From assembly GCA_033439295.1 (NCBI GenBank), contig JAVTLE010000021.1, positions 248,009 to 312,008 of the forward strand: a stretch of 64,000 bases of DNA. Direction: 5' to 3'. Positions 22,915-32,800 of this stretch are shown here, piece by piece (position 1 is the stretch's first letter; each line of letters starts with the position of its first letter). Position numbers and translations under genes: made by a program. The notes beneath the pieces were generated by a model. It saw only the letters and a program-made list of their open reading frames with translations. It was not told the DNA's origin and made no database searches. The DNA comes from Deuterostichococcus epilithicus (taxonomy: Eukaryota; Chlorophyta; Trebouxiophyceae; Prasiolales; Stichococcaceae).

Positions 22915-25900
22915 TTACTTCTTCTGCTTTGCCTTCTTCTCGGTCTCCTTCGGCGGCGACTTGAGGAATTGCTGAATGGTCTTTTGCTGCCCGGTCGACA
23001 GGCTCTCCTTCACCGCGCCCTGCACATCGGCATGTTTAGGGTCAGGACAGCCGTCATCATGTCGGATGAGCCCGGGAGCACCACGGCTGTAGAGCAGGAT
23101 GCGCAGGGTGCCATCGACTGGCTTGACAGAGCCATCTGCCATCTGCGGTGCCCTGTGCACAGGCTGCACTGCGCCCGCCAGTGCAGCGTCAGCATGGTGT
23201 TGAGCAGCATTGCATTGCAGGCTCACCCCCTTGATGGCCTTATCGACCTTCTTCACATACCCCTCGATGTCGAACTTTCGCTTGCAGCCTGCAGCGCAGC
23301 GGTGTGTGATGCATTTGTGGACTCGACCGGTGGACAAGGCATCTGTGCATGCGCAGTCAGTCGTGGCCGCGCCGGCAGTCCACTAATCAACATGGTGGGG
23401 GAGCCTCAAACTCACCATTGTAGTTCATGTACCTGCATCCACCCGTGCGCATAAGAGTCAGACAGCATGCGGCTGTTTGGCGTTTGAAGCAAGGATGATC
23501 AGCCAATTACTGAGCTGCTGGCATCGTCCTCAGCATGTGCCTGTATGCACTCGCATGCCAAAGTGCACGGCGGTCATCAGGCTCGAGACTCCCGCGACCT
23601 CTCACCGAATCTTGCCGAAGACCTCGCGTTCGGCCCAGCCCTGGTCATGGACGCCGCAGACGCTCCATGTGCAGCCGACGTAGCCTGCGGTGTGTCGAAG
23701 GGCCAGCGGGTAAGCTGCAAGCGGGGATTTGCATCCATGGGCGAGCTGGTCCCGAGGCCGGCACCACCGTGCAGAGTGCTGCACTGGGCTGCCCACCACG
23801 CCGCCGGCGCAGCGCCTCATGCGGGAGGCACACGGTGGTGTGGCTGCCACCGCCACATGCAATCTCTCGAACCCCGTTGACCAGAAGCTTCGCGGTGGCC
23901 GGGCACTCACCATTGGGGTCGCGTCCGTCGAGCTCATACTTGTCGTTGAGGTAGATGGACCACTCCAGGGCCTGTTCGGGACTCTCAGTCCACTCCAATA
24001 TTTTCTTCGCCTGCCAGGGCAGCGCGACGTATGACGCCAGGGTTTGCGAGCTGACGGCCCGCGAGGTTCTCGAGATGTTGACAGCAGAGTCTGAGGTCCA
24101 GCCGTCTGGCGGTTGGCTGCTTGGCACATTGGCTGGCGAAAGACGTGCAGCAGGCACGCGGTGCCTAGCCGCAGGCAGACAGCAGGCAGGCAGAAATGCA
24201 GGACCACATGCTGCAGGCTGCAGGTGGCGAGCAGAGGGTGCTGCGGAGACACAGGCAGGGGGGTTTGGAAAGGCGCACCCAGTACATCCGCATAAAGCCC
24301 TGCGGCAGGAAACACCGCTATGTCAGGACCAGGGAGGTTGCGCGGGGATCAGGTCACATCAGCGAGGCTGCCTCAGGTGACACAGGCGGAGAGGCTGCAT
24401 CATGTGCCCTGCGGACAAGCACGTCCTTGAATGTGCAGCACGTTGCCGACATGCGGTGGACGGCACTCTGTGTTGGATACCGCTTGGTGGGCCACAGCGT
24501 GTTGAAGCTGCTCGGCTGCTCTACAGCTATGGTATCTGATGCGAGGCCGCAGAGCAACATACCAAGTCCTAGTGGCACACACGCCATTGCCGGCGCGCAC
24601 CACCCTGACGGATCACTGTCAAAACACCACCAACAGGATAGAGAAAATGCATCTTGGTAGGATGAATTAGACGGCGCACATGCATCTTGCCGGTGTGCAC
24701 CACCTCCAGCTGTGCGGCGTTCCACAGCTTGTCATGCGTCTTGCCCTCCTCGAGCTCCTCTCTGCACCAATTTCATGGAAACACTCAATGGGGCCAAACA
24801 AACTTTAGACCTGTTTGGATCGTCTGGTCTCAGTGCAGCATGTAGTGTGACCTGCCTCCTCCAGCTCCTCCCTGCGACACATCAAGCAGCAGAGCACTGG
24901 GAACAGGGCTGTTGCTTCAAGCGGTGCATGTTGAGGCAGAATGTCGGATTCACATGCTGGCGCGCGCTTGGCCCGTCTGCCGAGTCACGCCCCCCCCCCG
25001 CGGACGCGCTGAACGTGTGCAGATGCAGACCAACGCCATCCAGACAGGATCACCTAGCCGGGCTCTGCAGAATGGTTGCCTCATCGTCAGCTGTGCATCC
25101 TCAGCACAGCTGCAATGGCCGCCGCACGCTCCGCAGCGCCGCCGGCAAACAGGGTTCGCCCGCAGACTCTGACACGAAACAAGCCGAAGAGTCGGACAGA
25201 GGGAACCCAAGCAGAGCCACAGCGGCCAGCTCACTTTGAGTACAGGTATTCCCGCTTGTCAGACGAGTGCTTGGCCAGCGACTCCGCCGCCCACGGCGCC
25301 GCACAGCCGAGGTTGTCGTAGTTGGGCTCGTAGAAGCAAAAGTTGTCGGCCAGCTCCCGGCGGATGATCATCTCCTCGAGGAAGCCGTCCACCGCAGCCT
25401 GCATTAGGACACAAGTAGGGTTTTAGAGAGACAAAGGGTTGAGGGCGAACAGCCCATCGCGCAAGTCGGCCAGATCCCACCAGACTGACATTGCTCCTGC
25501 GCGCTGCAGAATGTGGTGCGTGTGCGAGTCTTCAATCTCCGCATTGCCTTCCAGTGCAAGAGCACACGCGCCTTTGCGCAGAAAGGCACCCATCTCAAGG
25601 GCATTGCAGGCGCAACAGCTCTGCAGCAGGTCAGTGGACAGTTTCACCGAGCAATGGCCAGGTCGCAGCGGGTCGTTCAGGTGAGTGTGCAGGGGCGATC
25701 AAATCGTCCGGCTGTCTCTCCGAAGACAAACACGAGCTGCTCACAGAACACTGCAACGTGCATGCGGCTGCACGAGGTTCTCGAAGAGGGCTTCAGGGAT
25801 CCCTGTCCATCAGTTTGCGGCGCCGCCCCTTGCGCGCCGGCTGCTCGCGGCAAGGGGCTGACAGAACTCCGCAACTCACAGGGATCGCTGCTCTGGTTGC

Positions 25901-28900
25901 ATCATGTGGCATGTTGGCTGCGGGAAGCCTTGGCTGCGGGCAGATGACATCGCCTCGCCTTGCTGGTTTTGCAAGAGCTTGCACACCGCGGCGCCAGCTG
26001 CTCAGAGGCTGACCTCAGCTGTCAAGCTTTGGAACCTAACTCGCCTTGCTGGTCTTGCGGTGCTTGCCCGCCTCCAGCGCCGCCCGCTGCGGCGCCAGCT
26101 GCCCAAAGTGAAAGTACGCAGACAGCCCCGACACTGCGTCCGCATTCGGGTCGTTGCGCTTGCCGTCGTAGTGCCCCAGCCGCGCCTTGGACAGGAAGCC
26201 GATCTTGTCGTCCAGCAGCGCCTGCGTGCGCACCACGCTTCGGGGTTCAGGGGAGGCTGAGGGTTCAGGGGTCGTCGTGCTTGCCGTCGTGAGAGCGCCT
26301 GCGCGAGCGCGACAGCTCCGGGTTTCGGTGCTGCCCAATGTCTCTGACGTCAGCGCCACAGCAACCCCCGCGCACACACTGCCTCGCCTAGCGGAGACGT
26401 CTGCCTGGCGCCCCAGCGCCTGGGCAGCGCACGGCGGCGCAGCCTCCCACGGACGCTTCTCGCGCATCTGCACAGTCGATCTCCACTCGGGGTGCCAGGT
26501 CGCGTCCAGTGGTGGCGCATCGCAGGTAGCTCAGCGGCTGTGCCTCGGCCGCCAGCCGGCCTCCACAGCACGCCACACCGGGTACCGCGTCAGGAGGCCC
26601 TGGCCGCAGTTCCGGCTTCGGCGTTGGGTGGGGGTGAAGATCAGAGAGCTTCGTGTCGCCCACCTCACGGGCGCCGTCCTCTCCCGGCTTGCGCCAGGTG
26701 ACCTCTGGAACGGCCCTGCCACGCTCAATGACCTCCTCCAGCAGGGCGTCCCAGTCGACTGGGTCCGGCGTCACGTCGACGTTCCAGTCGGCCTGCTTCT
26801 CCAGCTCCGGATACTCCTGCGGCATGGTGCGAAAAGCCAGGATGAAGTCGTGAAGTGAAGGGTCCCAGTCGATGGGGTCCGGCGTGGTATCTACATTCCT
26901 CTTGGCCTGCTTCTCCGGCTCCAGCCGTCTTTGCAACACATCCTTGCGGCAGGCGGAGTAAGAGGCAGGTGAGCGACCTAGCCTGATGATCTGCGCACAT
27001 TCCGGTGTGCAACTAACAGCAAACCGCAGCTTCACTTGGCAGTGGCAACAACCTTCTTAGGTCCAGAGGCCGCCGTCACACTACGAATGCGGCGGCAAAG
27101 CGTGTGTCGCATGTGCGCAAGAAGCCGCAGCAAGCTGCCAGCAAGCTGTGCCGGCTCAGCGGCACCCTAATCCGTTTCCACTCTGCTTTCCGGCCGCCAT
27201 GCCAGCATGACATTGCAGGGGGCGCAAGGGTGTGCCGACTGTCGAAGGCGTTGTCGCACATGTGTTTGATGGGGTACCTCGAATGTGGACGTTTTGTTTC
27301 TTTCTCTACGACCTGTGTGCCTACCTCCAGGTACTTGCCCAGCTGGTGGATGACCTTGACGCGGACGGTGCGTGCATGCCTGGAGCATTCTGAGACATGC
27401 ACACATCCAAATTTGGAAAGGGGCCTTCCGACCAGCTTCGGGATCACCTCCAGGTACTCGCCCAGCTGGCGGTTGATCTTGTTGCGGATGGTGCGCGCTC
27501 CAGTTTCCCGCTTGTCCGACGCTTCCCAGACCGGCACAACGTTGTGGGCATCCACCTCGTGGAAGGGCACCTCGATCTGTTCCGCGACCTGCAGTGCAAA
27601 GACTTGGGTAAGGACAAGCCGCATTGATAGGGTTCCGTGGACAGGCACCCCTGCCTTCTTGCGCATTCCAAACCGGCACCACATGGTGAGTGTGTCCACC
27701 TCGTGGAAGGGCGCCCCAAATCTCTTCCGCGACCTGCGGCAGTGCAATGCACAGGTATGGTTGGTCAGATGGTCGATCGTCGAGTAACCAACACAGCATC
27801 CATCCTATTTAGCTGACCGCAGCCAGAGTTGAGTGGCTGGAGCTGTCTCCCTTCCCTTCCAGCCGCAGAGTGGCACTGCGCCATGGCCAGGCATGCAAAG
27901 CCACTGCTGAATCTTGCCCATCAGCCACAGCAAGAACATGCATGACGCCTCATACAGCATATGCCTATTCATGTCTATACAGAAGCGGTGATGGCGCCCA
28001 CCCTAATAGAGCGCCCCAGCAACATTAGTACCAGCTCCGGCGCACCAGCTCCGGCGCACCAGCGCCAACTTTGTTAACAACTATCTTTGTTACCTTCTTC
28101 ACCGTTTTGCGTACCAGCCGCAGCAATGCCAGGCCCACCCCGCTCAAGAGCATTTGTATGATGTGTTAATATATAGGTTTGGCATGTTTCGCAATCGCCC
28201 ACCCTGCTGTGCAATGGGCACCCTGGCCGCAGCATTGCCAGAGTCCATCGCCAGTGTGCTGGCGTCAAAATGTTCGAAGAGAGTGCCTGTTGACTTTCGC
28301 CGACACCCACCATCTCGTGCCATTAGCGCCCCCGTTGCAGCAGAGCTGGGTTCGAAGCAGCAGAGCTGGGTTCGAAGCAGGCCGTCGTAATCACGCAGCG
28401 TAATTGGCCACAGTTGTCCACAGCTGTCCTTTTCCACAGGATGCGCCCACCTTTTCGCGCCACTGGCGGCCCAGGCGCAGCACCGCCAGGTCCGTCACCA
28501 GCGCGCCGGCTCCGATGTCCTTCACGAGTTTCGGGATAGTGTCCACAGGGTCGCCCTTGACCAGGAAGAAGGGGATGTTCAGCGCCTCCAGCCGAGGCTC
28601 CAGCTCCCGCAGCCCCCGCAGCATGAAGCCGAACTGGCGCGCGCCCGCGCCCAGGTACTCTGTCACCTGCGGAGAAGGCGTTTCGAACTGAGGCGCTAGG
28701 ACTGCGATGAGACACGCCGGCGGCCGATTCAGGAGGGCGGCTGGCTCGGCGGCTGTGCGCCTCAATGGCAGTGCCCAGCCTGGGTGTTCAGTATGTAGTG
28801 TAATTGGAAGGTGCAAGACGTTTTCGAGTCCGATGCTGCCCACCAGGCTGAACGCGACGGCCACGGGGGCGCCGCTCTCCGCCGCCAGCTCCGCAGCGTG

Positions 28901-29375
28901 CAGCAGCGCCCAGTTGTCGCGTGCCCGCTGGTCCCGAGACATCCTGAAAGAGCGAAGTCGAGGTTGGGAGGTTGGGTTGCACGCTGCACGGTCGGCGCGA
29001 GATGTGCGGGCGATCACTAGCAATACAGCAAGTTGCCCCAGTGACCGCTTCTTCCCCGAGTGGAGCGCTCAGCCAGCGCTGACGTCTGGACCAGCAGTCC
29101 AGCAATTTGCATGCAGCGGGATTTCACTGCAAATTACTGCCGTTGGGAGCCCTCCCACACCAGTAGATGACGGGGCCGCTGCCGATGTCGCCGCCCCTCA
29201 GCTCCCGCCAGCGCTTCGGGTTGACGGTCGCCTTGTTGGGCTTTTGCCGCTTGGACCCCTCGGCCTTTTCCTTGCTGGCCTTGCGTTTCGCAATGTCTTT
29301 CGTGGCTTGAGCAGCCTCCGGCTCCCCCTCCCCCTCCTGATCGTCCGCCTTGTTCTGCTTCTTCGTTGGCGCCAT
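22915..29375 (-). CDS. PHR2: class II CPD photolyase with C-terminal PIP-box-like motif
   Basis: Flavin enzyme that uses blue/UV-A light to split cyclobutane pyrimidine dimers. Exons (minus): 29375-29161, 28943-28844, 28666-28451, 27588-27448, 26816-26664, 26221-26045, 25398-25235, 24761-24680, 24299-24279, 24010-23911, 23684-23606, 23432-23416, 23288-23227, 23019-22915; 543 residues. The basic N-terminus looks nuclear. Family blocks: [122 protein letters not shown]. Two exons are only 21 and 17 bases. The intron after exon 6 uses a GC donor (AAG|GCGAGT). The tail [14 protein letters not shown] fits the PCNA-interacting consensus. The frame stays open upstream of the chosen ATG and includes RGRPRKADG, so a longer N-terminus is possible. 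Confidence 0.95.
24567..24612 (-). repeat. decayed copy of the 3' end of photolyase exon 8
   Basis: Plus-strand sequence here (GTGGCACACACGCCATTGCC and following) resembles 24671-24704, the exon 8 end with its donor. It lies in the intron between exon 8 and the 21-base exon. A second fragment at 24851-24877 resembles the exon's 5' end with its acceptor. Confidence 0.55.
25955..26007 (-). repeat. decayed copy of the 3' end of photolyase exon 6
   Basis: Matches 26043-26108, including the exon/intron boundary, with an internal deletion. It lies in the intron just downstream of exon 6 in the transcript sense. Confidence 0.65.
26861..26930 (-). repeat. decayed copy of photolyase exon 5
   Basis: On the minus strand this reads [20 protein letters not shown], parallel to exon 5 [20 protein letters not shown] at 26745-26806. 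It lies in the intron upstream of the real exon. Confidence 0.8.
27322..27379 (-). repeat. decayed copy of the 3' end of photolyase exon 4
   Basis: On the minus strand this reads [18 protein letters not shown] beside real exon 4 [17 protein letters not shown]; by eye about 80% identical over 54 bases. It lies downstream of the real exon. Confidence 0.8.
27643..27735 (-). repeat. decayed copy of the 5' end of photolyase exon 4
   Basis: On the minus strand this keeps the CAG acceptor, then VAEEI and, after a frame change, APFHEVDT and VVPVWNA, parallel to [21 protein letters not shown] of the real exon at 27448-27588. Frame changes show that it is no longer coding. Confidence 0.8.
28332..28377. 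repeat. 20-bp tandem duplication
   Basis: Two exact adjacent copies of a 20-base unit, AGCAGAGCTGGGTTCGAAGC, in an intron of the photolyase gene. Confidence 0.85.
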
Positions 29376-29827
29376 GCCGTCTGCCTTGCGCGGCCGGCCG
29401 CGGGTCGCGGCTGCCACCACGGATCTGGAGGATGTGTGCAGACAGTCCCAGTTGGGTCTGGCGTCCTGCAAAGCGCCTGCTGTCGGCAAGGTTGCCCAGT
29501 GCAGTACTGGTGGGCTGGGCGATCGCCACGAAATCTCCGAAACCGGTCGACAAAGGGTCCTTGGCGCCAGATGACGCAGCGCAAATAGCGCCAGGGTGAT
29601 CCGATCGCGGTCACAGCAACCGTCTGTGACAAAGATGCGGATGTGTGCGTTCAGACGTGGATCAATGATGGCCCTGTTGTGCTGTGCGTGCTTTGAATCT
29701 GTCAGCCAAGCCCTACTCTTTCCCATGCTGTCTGTCTGACCACGCGCGACTCTAGACACGGTTTCTGGTTTCCAAAGTGAAGTGCAACAGGCAGCAGCAG
29801 CACCGGATAGGCTAGGTTACGGGCAGC
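29376..29827. promoter_or_regulatory. shared upstream region of divergent photolyase and HECT-ligase genes
   Basis: 452 bases between the two ATGs. The photolyase frame remains open to 29759, so part could be coding if translation starts upstream. No TATA box was recognised. Confidence 0.45.
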
Positions 29828-32800
29828 ATGAGCGCGGCCGGAGCCAAGCCTGAGGCCCCTGTGCTGGAAGGTAAGCAGAAGCCTCTGGTGCGCGTGGCGC
29901 TGGTGGCGTCCGCGCGAGCGGCCGACCAGGAACTCGAGGCGTTCACCCCCAGCCCCGCGTTCGGGCCGCTACCGCCGCTTCGCGTGCGATATGATGCATC
30001 GCCGGTGAGCAATCCTGACACGCGCCAGATCTGTATGCGCAAGTTCCATGACGCTTATTGCGTTAAACGTGCACCATGTTTCTGCAGCTTCAGGGTGAGG
30101 CGGATTACCAGGTGTCGCCGCGAACGCCGATCCAGCGCTGCAACAACTGGGTGTGCGGTGAGTGACATATATATGTCGATGGTTCTGTCCGGCGAACGCG
30201 GAGCAATTGATATGATCGTCCAGGTCGCTGGCCGCGCCCGATCATCCAACAGCGGCAGAAGGGTCCGGCAGGGGCCACGGAACTGCAGCGGGCGCCTTGT
30301 TTCGAGGTTGAGTATTAGTTGGAACCCTTGCGCCTTGTCAAGTTAGGTCAAGCACCATGATCTGGCAAAACCGACATGGTCAGTAGTTGGCCTTGTCGGT
30401 ACAGTACGCCGTTTGCTTGTGCGACTGCCAGGACTGTCAACGCTGCTTGCAAGCGGGCCAATCACATTGGCTCATGCTTCAGGGAGCACCGTGTAAACGC
30501 AACGACGTGCACGGGTCAACTCCATGGGGACGGCTGTAGCACAGGAAGTGCAGCCAGGCTGCTGTGCCTGAGAAGCGCACTGGCGTCTCTGCCAACATTC
30601 TCACACTCAGCCTTGCTGCAGGTCGCAACTGCGAGGGGCAGCTGGGCACCGGCGCCGGCGGCGGCATTGTCACCGAGCCGACCCTGCTCCCAGTGAGTGC
30701 GGCTTGCACAGCGGCATGTGCACTGAGGTGCCCTGCAAAGATCTGTCGGATCGCCTCAGCAGCGACACTCCAGCTGCAGATGCGACAGGCCAAAACGAGG
30801 TCAGCGCACCTTGCCACATGCAGCACTGTCCTGGTCAAGCCCTCCACTTCATGGCCTTGGCAACATGCTCCGTTGCAACAACCGCAGTCAGCGGAGCGGT
30901 GGGTGGCGCTCGGCTTTGGCGACGCGCACGGCGCTGGCGTCACGGACGGCGGCAAGGTGTTCACCTGGGGAACTGGCGTAGCTGGGCCTGCAGGACATGC
31001 GCCAACTGGGGCAGGCGGTACGGCGGCGGCGCAGCCTGAGCAGCTAACGGTGTTGCGGGGACTGGACGTCAAGGCCCTCGCCTGCGGCGCTGAGGTGAGT
31101 CTGCTTTTTCCTGCCCGGGGACCGAGGGAGAGAACTGCTCGCTCCATCCTTGCCAGAGAAGCGAAGGTGGCAGGCGAGCCATCCCACTGGCACAGCTGGA
31201 CGTTTAAAAAACAAAAGTCGTGGCCAATCTCTGTGAGCCCTCACTTGTGGTGTGGTTGTGTGCTTCGCAATAAGATGCCCCAGGAGGTGGATTGCCCAGT
31301 GTGCCCAGCTGTGCCAGGTGGGCTCTGCACGCTCAAAAGGAAGTGCTTTGTGGCGCTGAGGACCCGTCGCCGAGCAGCACAACCCCCAGCATAGCGTCTA
31401 TTTTATATCACGTGATTGAGACTCAGGCTGCAGCACAACCCTTTTGCCGCGACTGCGGACAGGGCAACGCCCTGGAGGCCCCAAACCCACAAGCCTCTGC
31501 TGCGGCAGCACGCCGTCGCCACGACAGCAGGAGAAGACATGCCACCAGTCCCTGTCGTTACACCCATGGACCCCTGCCGGCGCAGCACACCGTCGCCATC
31601 ACAGTGGACGAGGTCATCACCTGGGGTGCCAACGGCGAGGGCCAGGCGGGGCAGGGCGAGCGAGCCGAGTTGGCGTGGGTGAAGCCGCGATCGCTGCGGG
31701 CGCTGCGCTCAGCATTCGTGACGCAGGTCGTGTGCGGGTCCTACCACACGCTCTGCGTCACTGCAACCTCCCAGGTCGGTCCAGGGTCCCAGACAGAAGA
31801 TGTAGCTGCAGGAACGCAGACATACAGACATCACATTAGCTCACACTGTCTAGCCTTCTCTAGCTCTGCATGCTGCAGTGGTGGTGCCTGGCGTGGGCCG
31901 CCAACAGACACTCTGACAGACCCCACCACGTCTCAGGGTGAGCAGCAGCACTGCGCATCATGCCCTCCGTGGTGGAGTCTGCCTTCTGCGCTCGGCGCTT
32001 GCAGCCTTCAGCACCTGCAGCATCTCATTTCCGTGGAACAAGCCGGCCTCACAACCCTAGATACTCGTGCGTGCAGGTGTATGCATGGGGCAACAATGCC
32101 TTCGGGCAGCTGGGCTTGGGCGACAAGAAGGCGCGGCGCAGCCCGACGCTGGTGGCCGGCCTGTGGGCGCTGCCGGTGGCGCAGCTGGCGGCGGGGGCGG
32201 CGCACTCGGCGGCGCTCACATCCGCGGGCTTCCTGTTCACATGGGGCGCGAACTCGCGGGGACAGCTGGGGCTGCCCGCCATGGCGGAAGTGGCGGCGCA
32301 GCACCAGGTGGGATTTAGGGTTCAGTGTTTTTCCATCTCCCCCTCGGAATCTGTTGACGGCCTGCGCCATGTCATTATACACGAAAGAGATGCACCAAGC
32401 AGCCCGATGTGAATTCTGGGGTCAGTGGACTGGGACCTGATATTATCAGCGTTACTCCTAGCATCCTCCTTAGTCGGAGCTCTGGCACTCCTTGGCAGTG
32501 CAGCCCGGAATGATATAATGTCTTGCGACTGGGGTCATTGTTCGGATGGATGTGACCTGCAGATGTCTTGGCTGCTGCAACGACAGCGGCTGCATGCAAC
32601 ACGGAGCATGCGGCTTCTCTTCCCTGCTGCGGCAGTGTTGAGAGTGGACTGAATGCGGAAACTGGCACTGGCACTGCACGGCATCCGTCCTCTGTGCACC
32701 TGGGCCAGTGCGGCGCCAACTGGCCTCCCGGGTCACCGCGCTTTCTGCACCCTGATCGTTCACCTGCATTCTCCGTCTCGTGGCCTTTTGCACAAAACAT

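Noticed and set aside
28332-28377. GGTTCGAA motif resembling a tRNA T loop
   Set aside because: It is part of a 20-base tandem repeat without the other tRNA arms.
31292-32440. 382-codon continuous + frame
   Set aside because: It overlaps HECT exons 5 and 6 out of frame; the RCC1 repeats read in the other frame.
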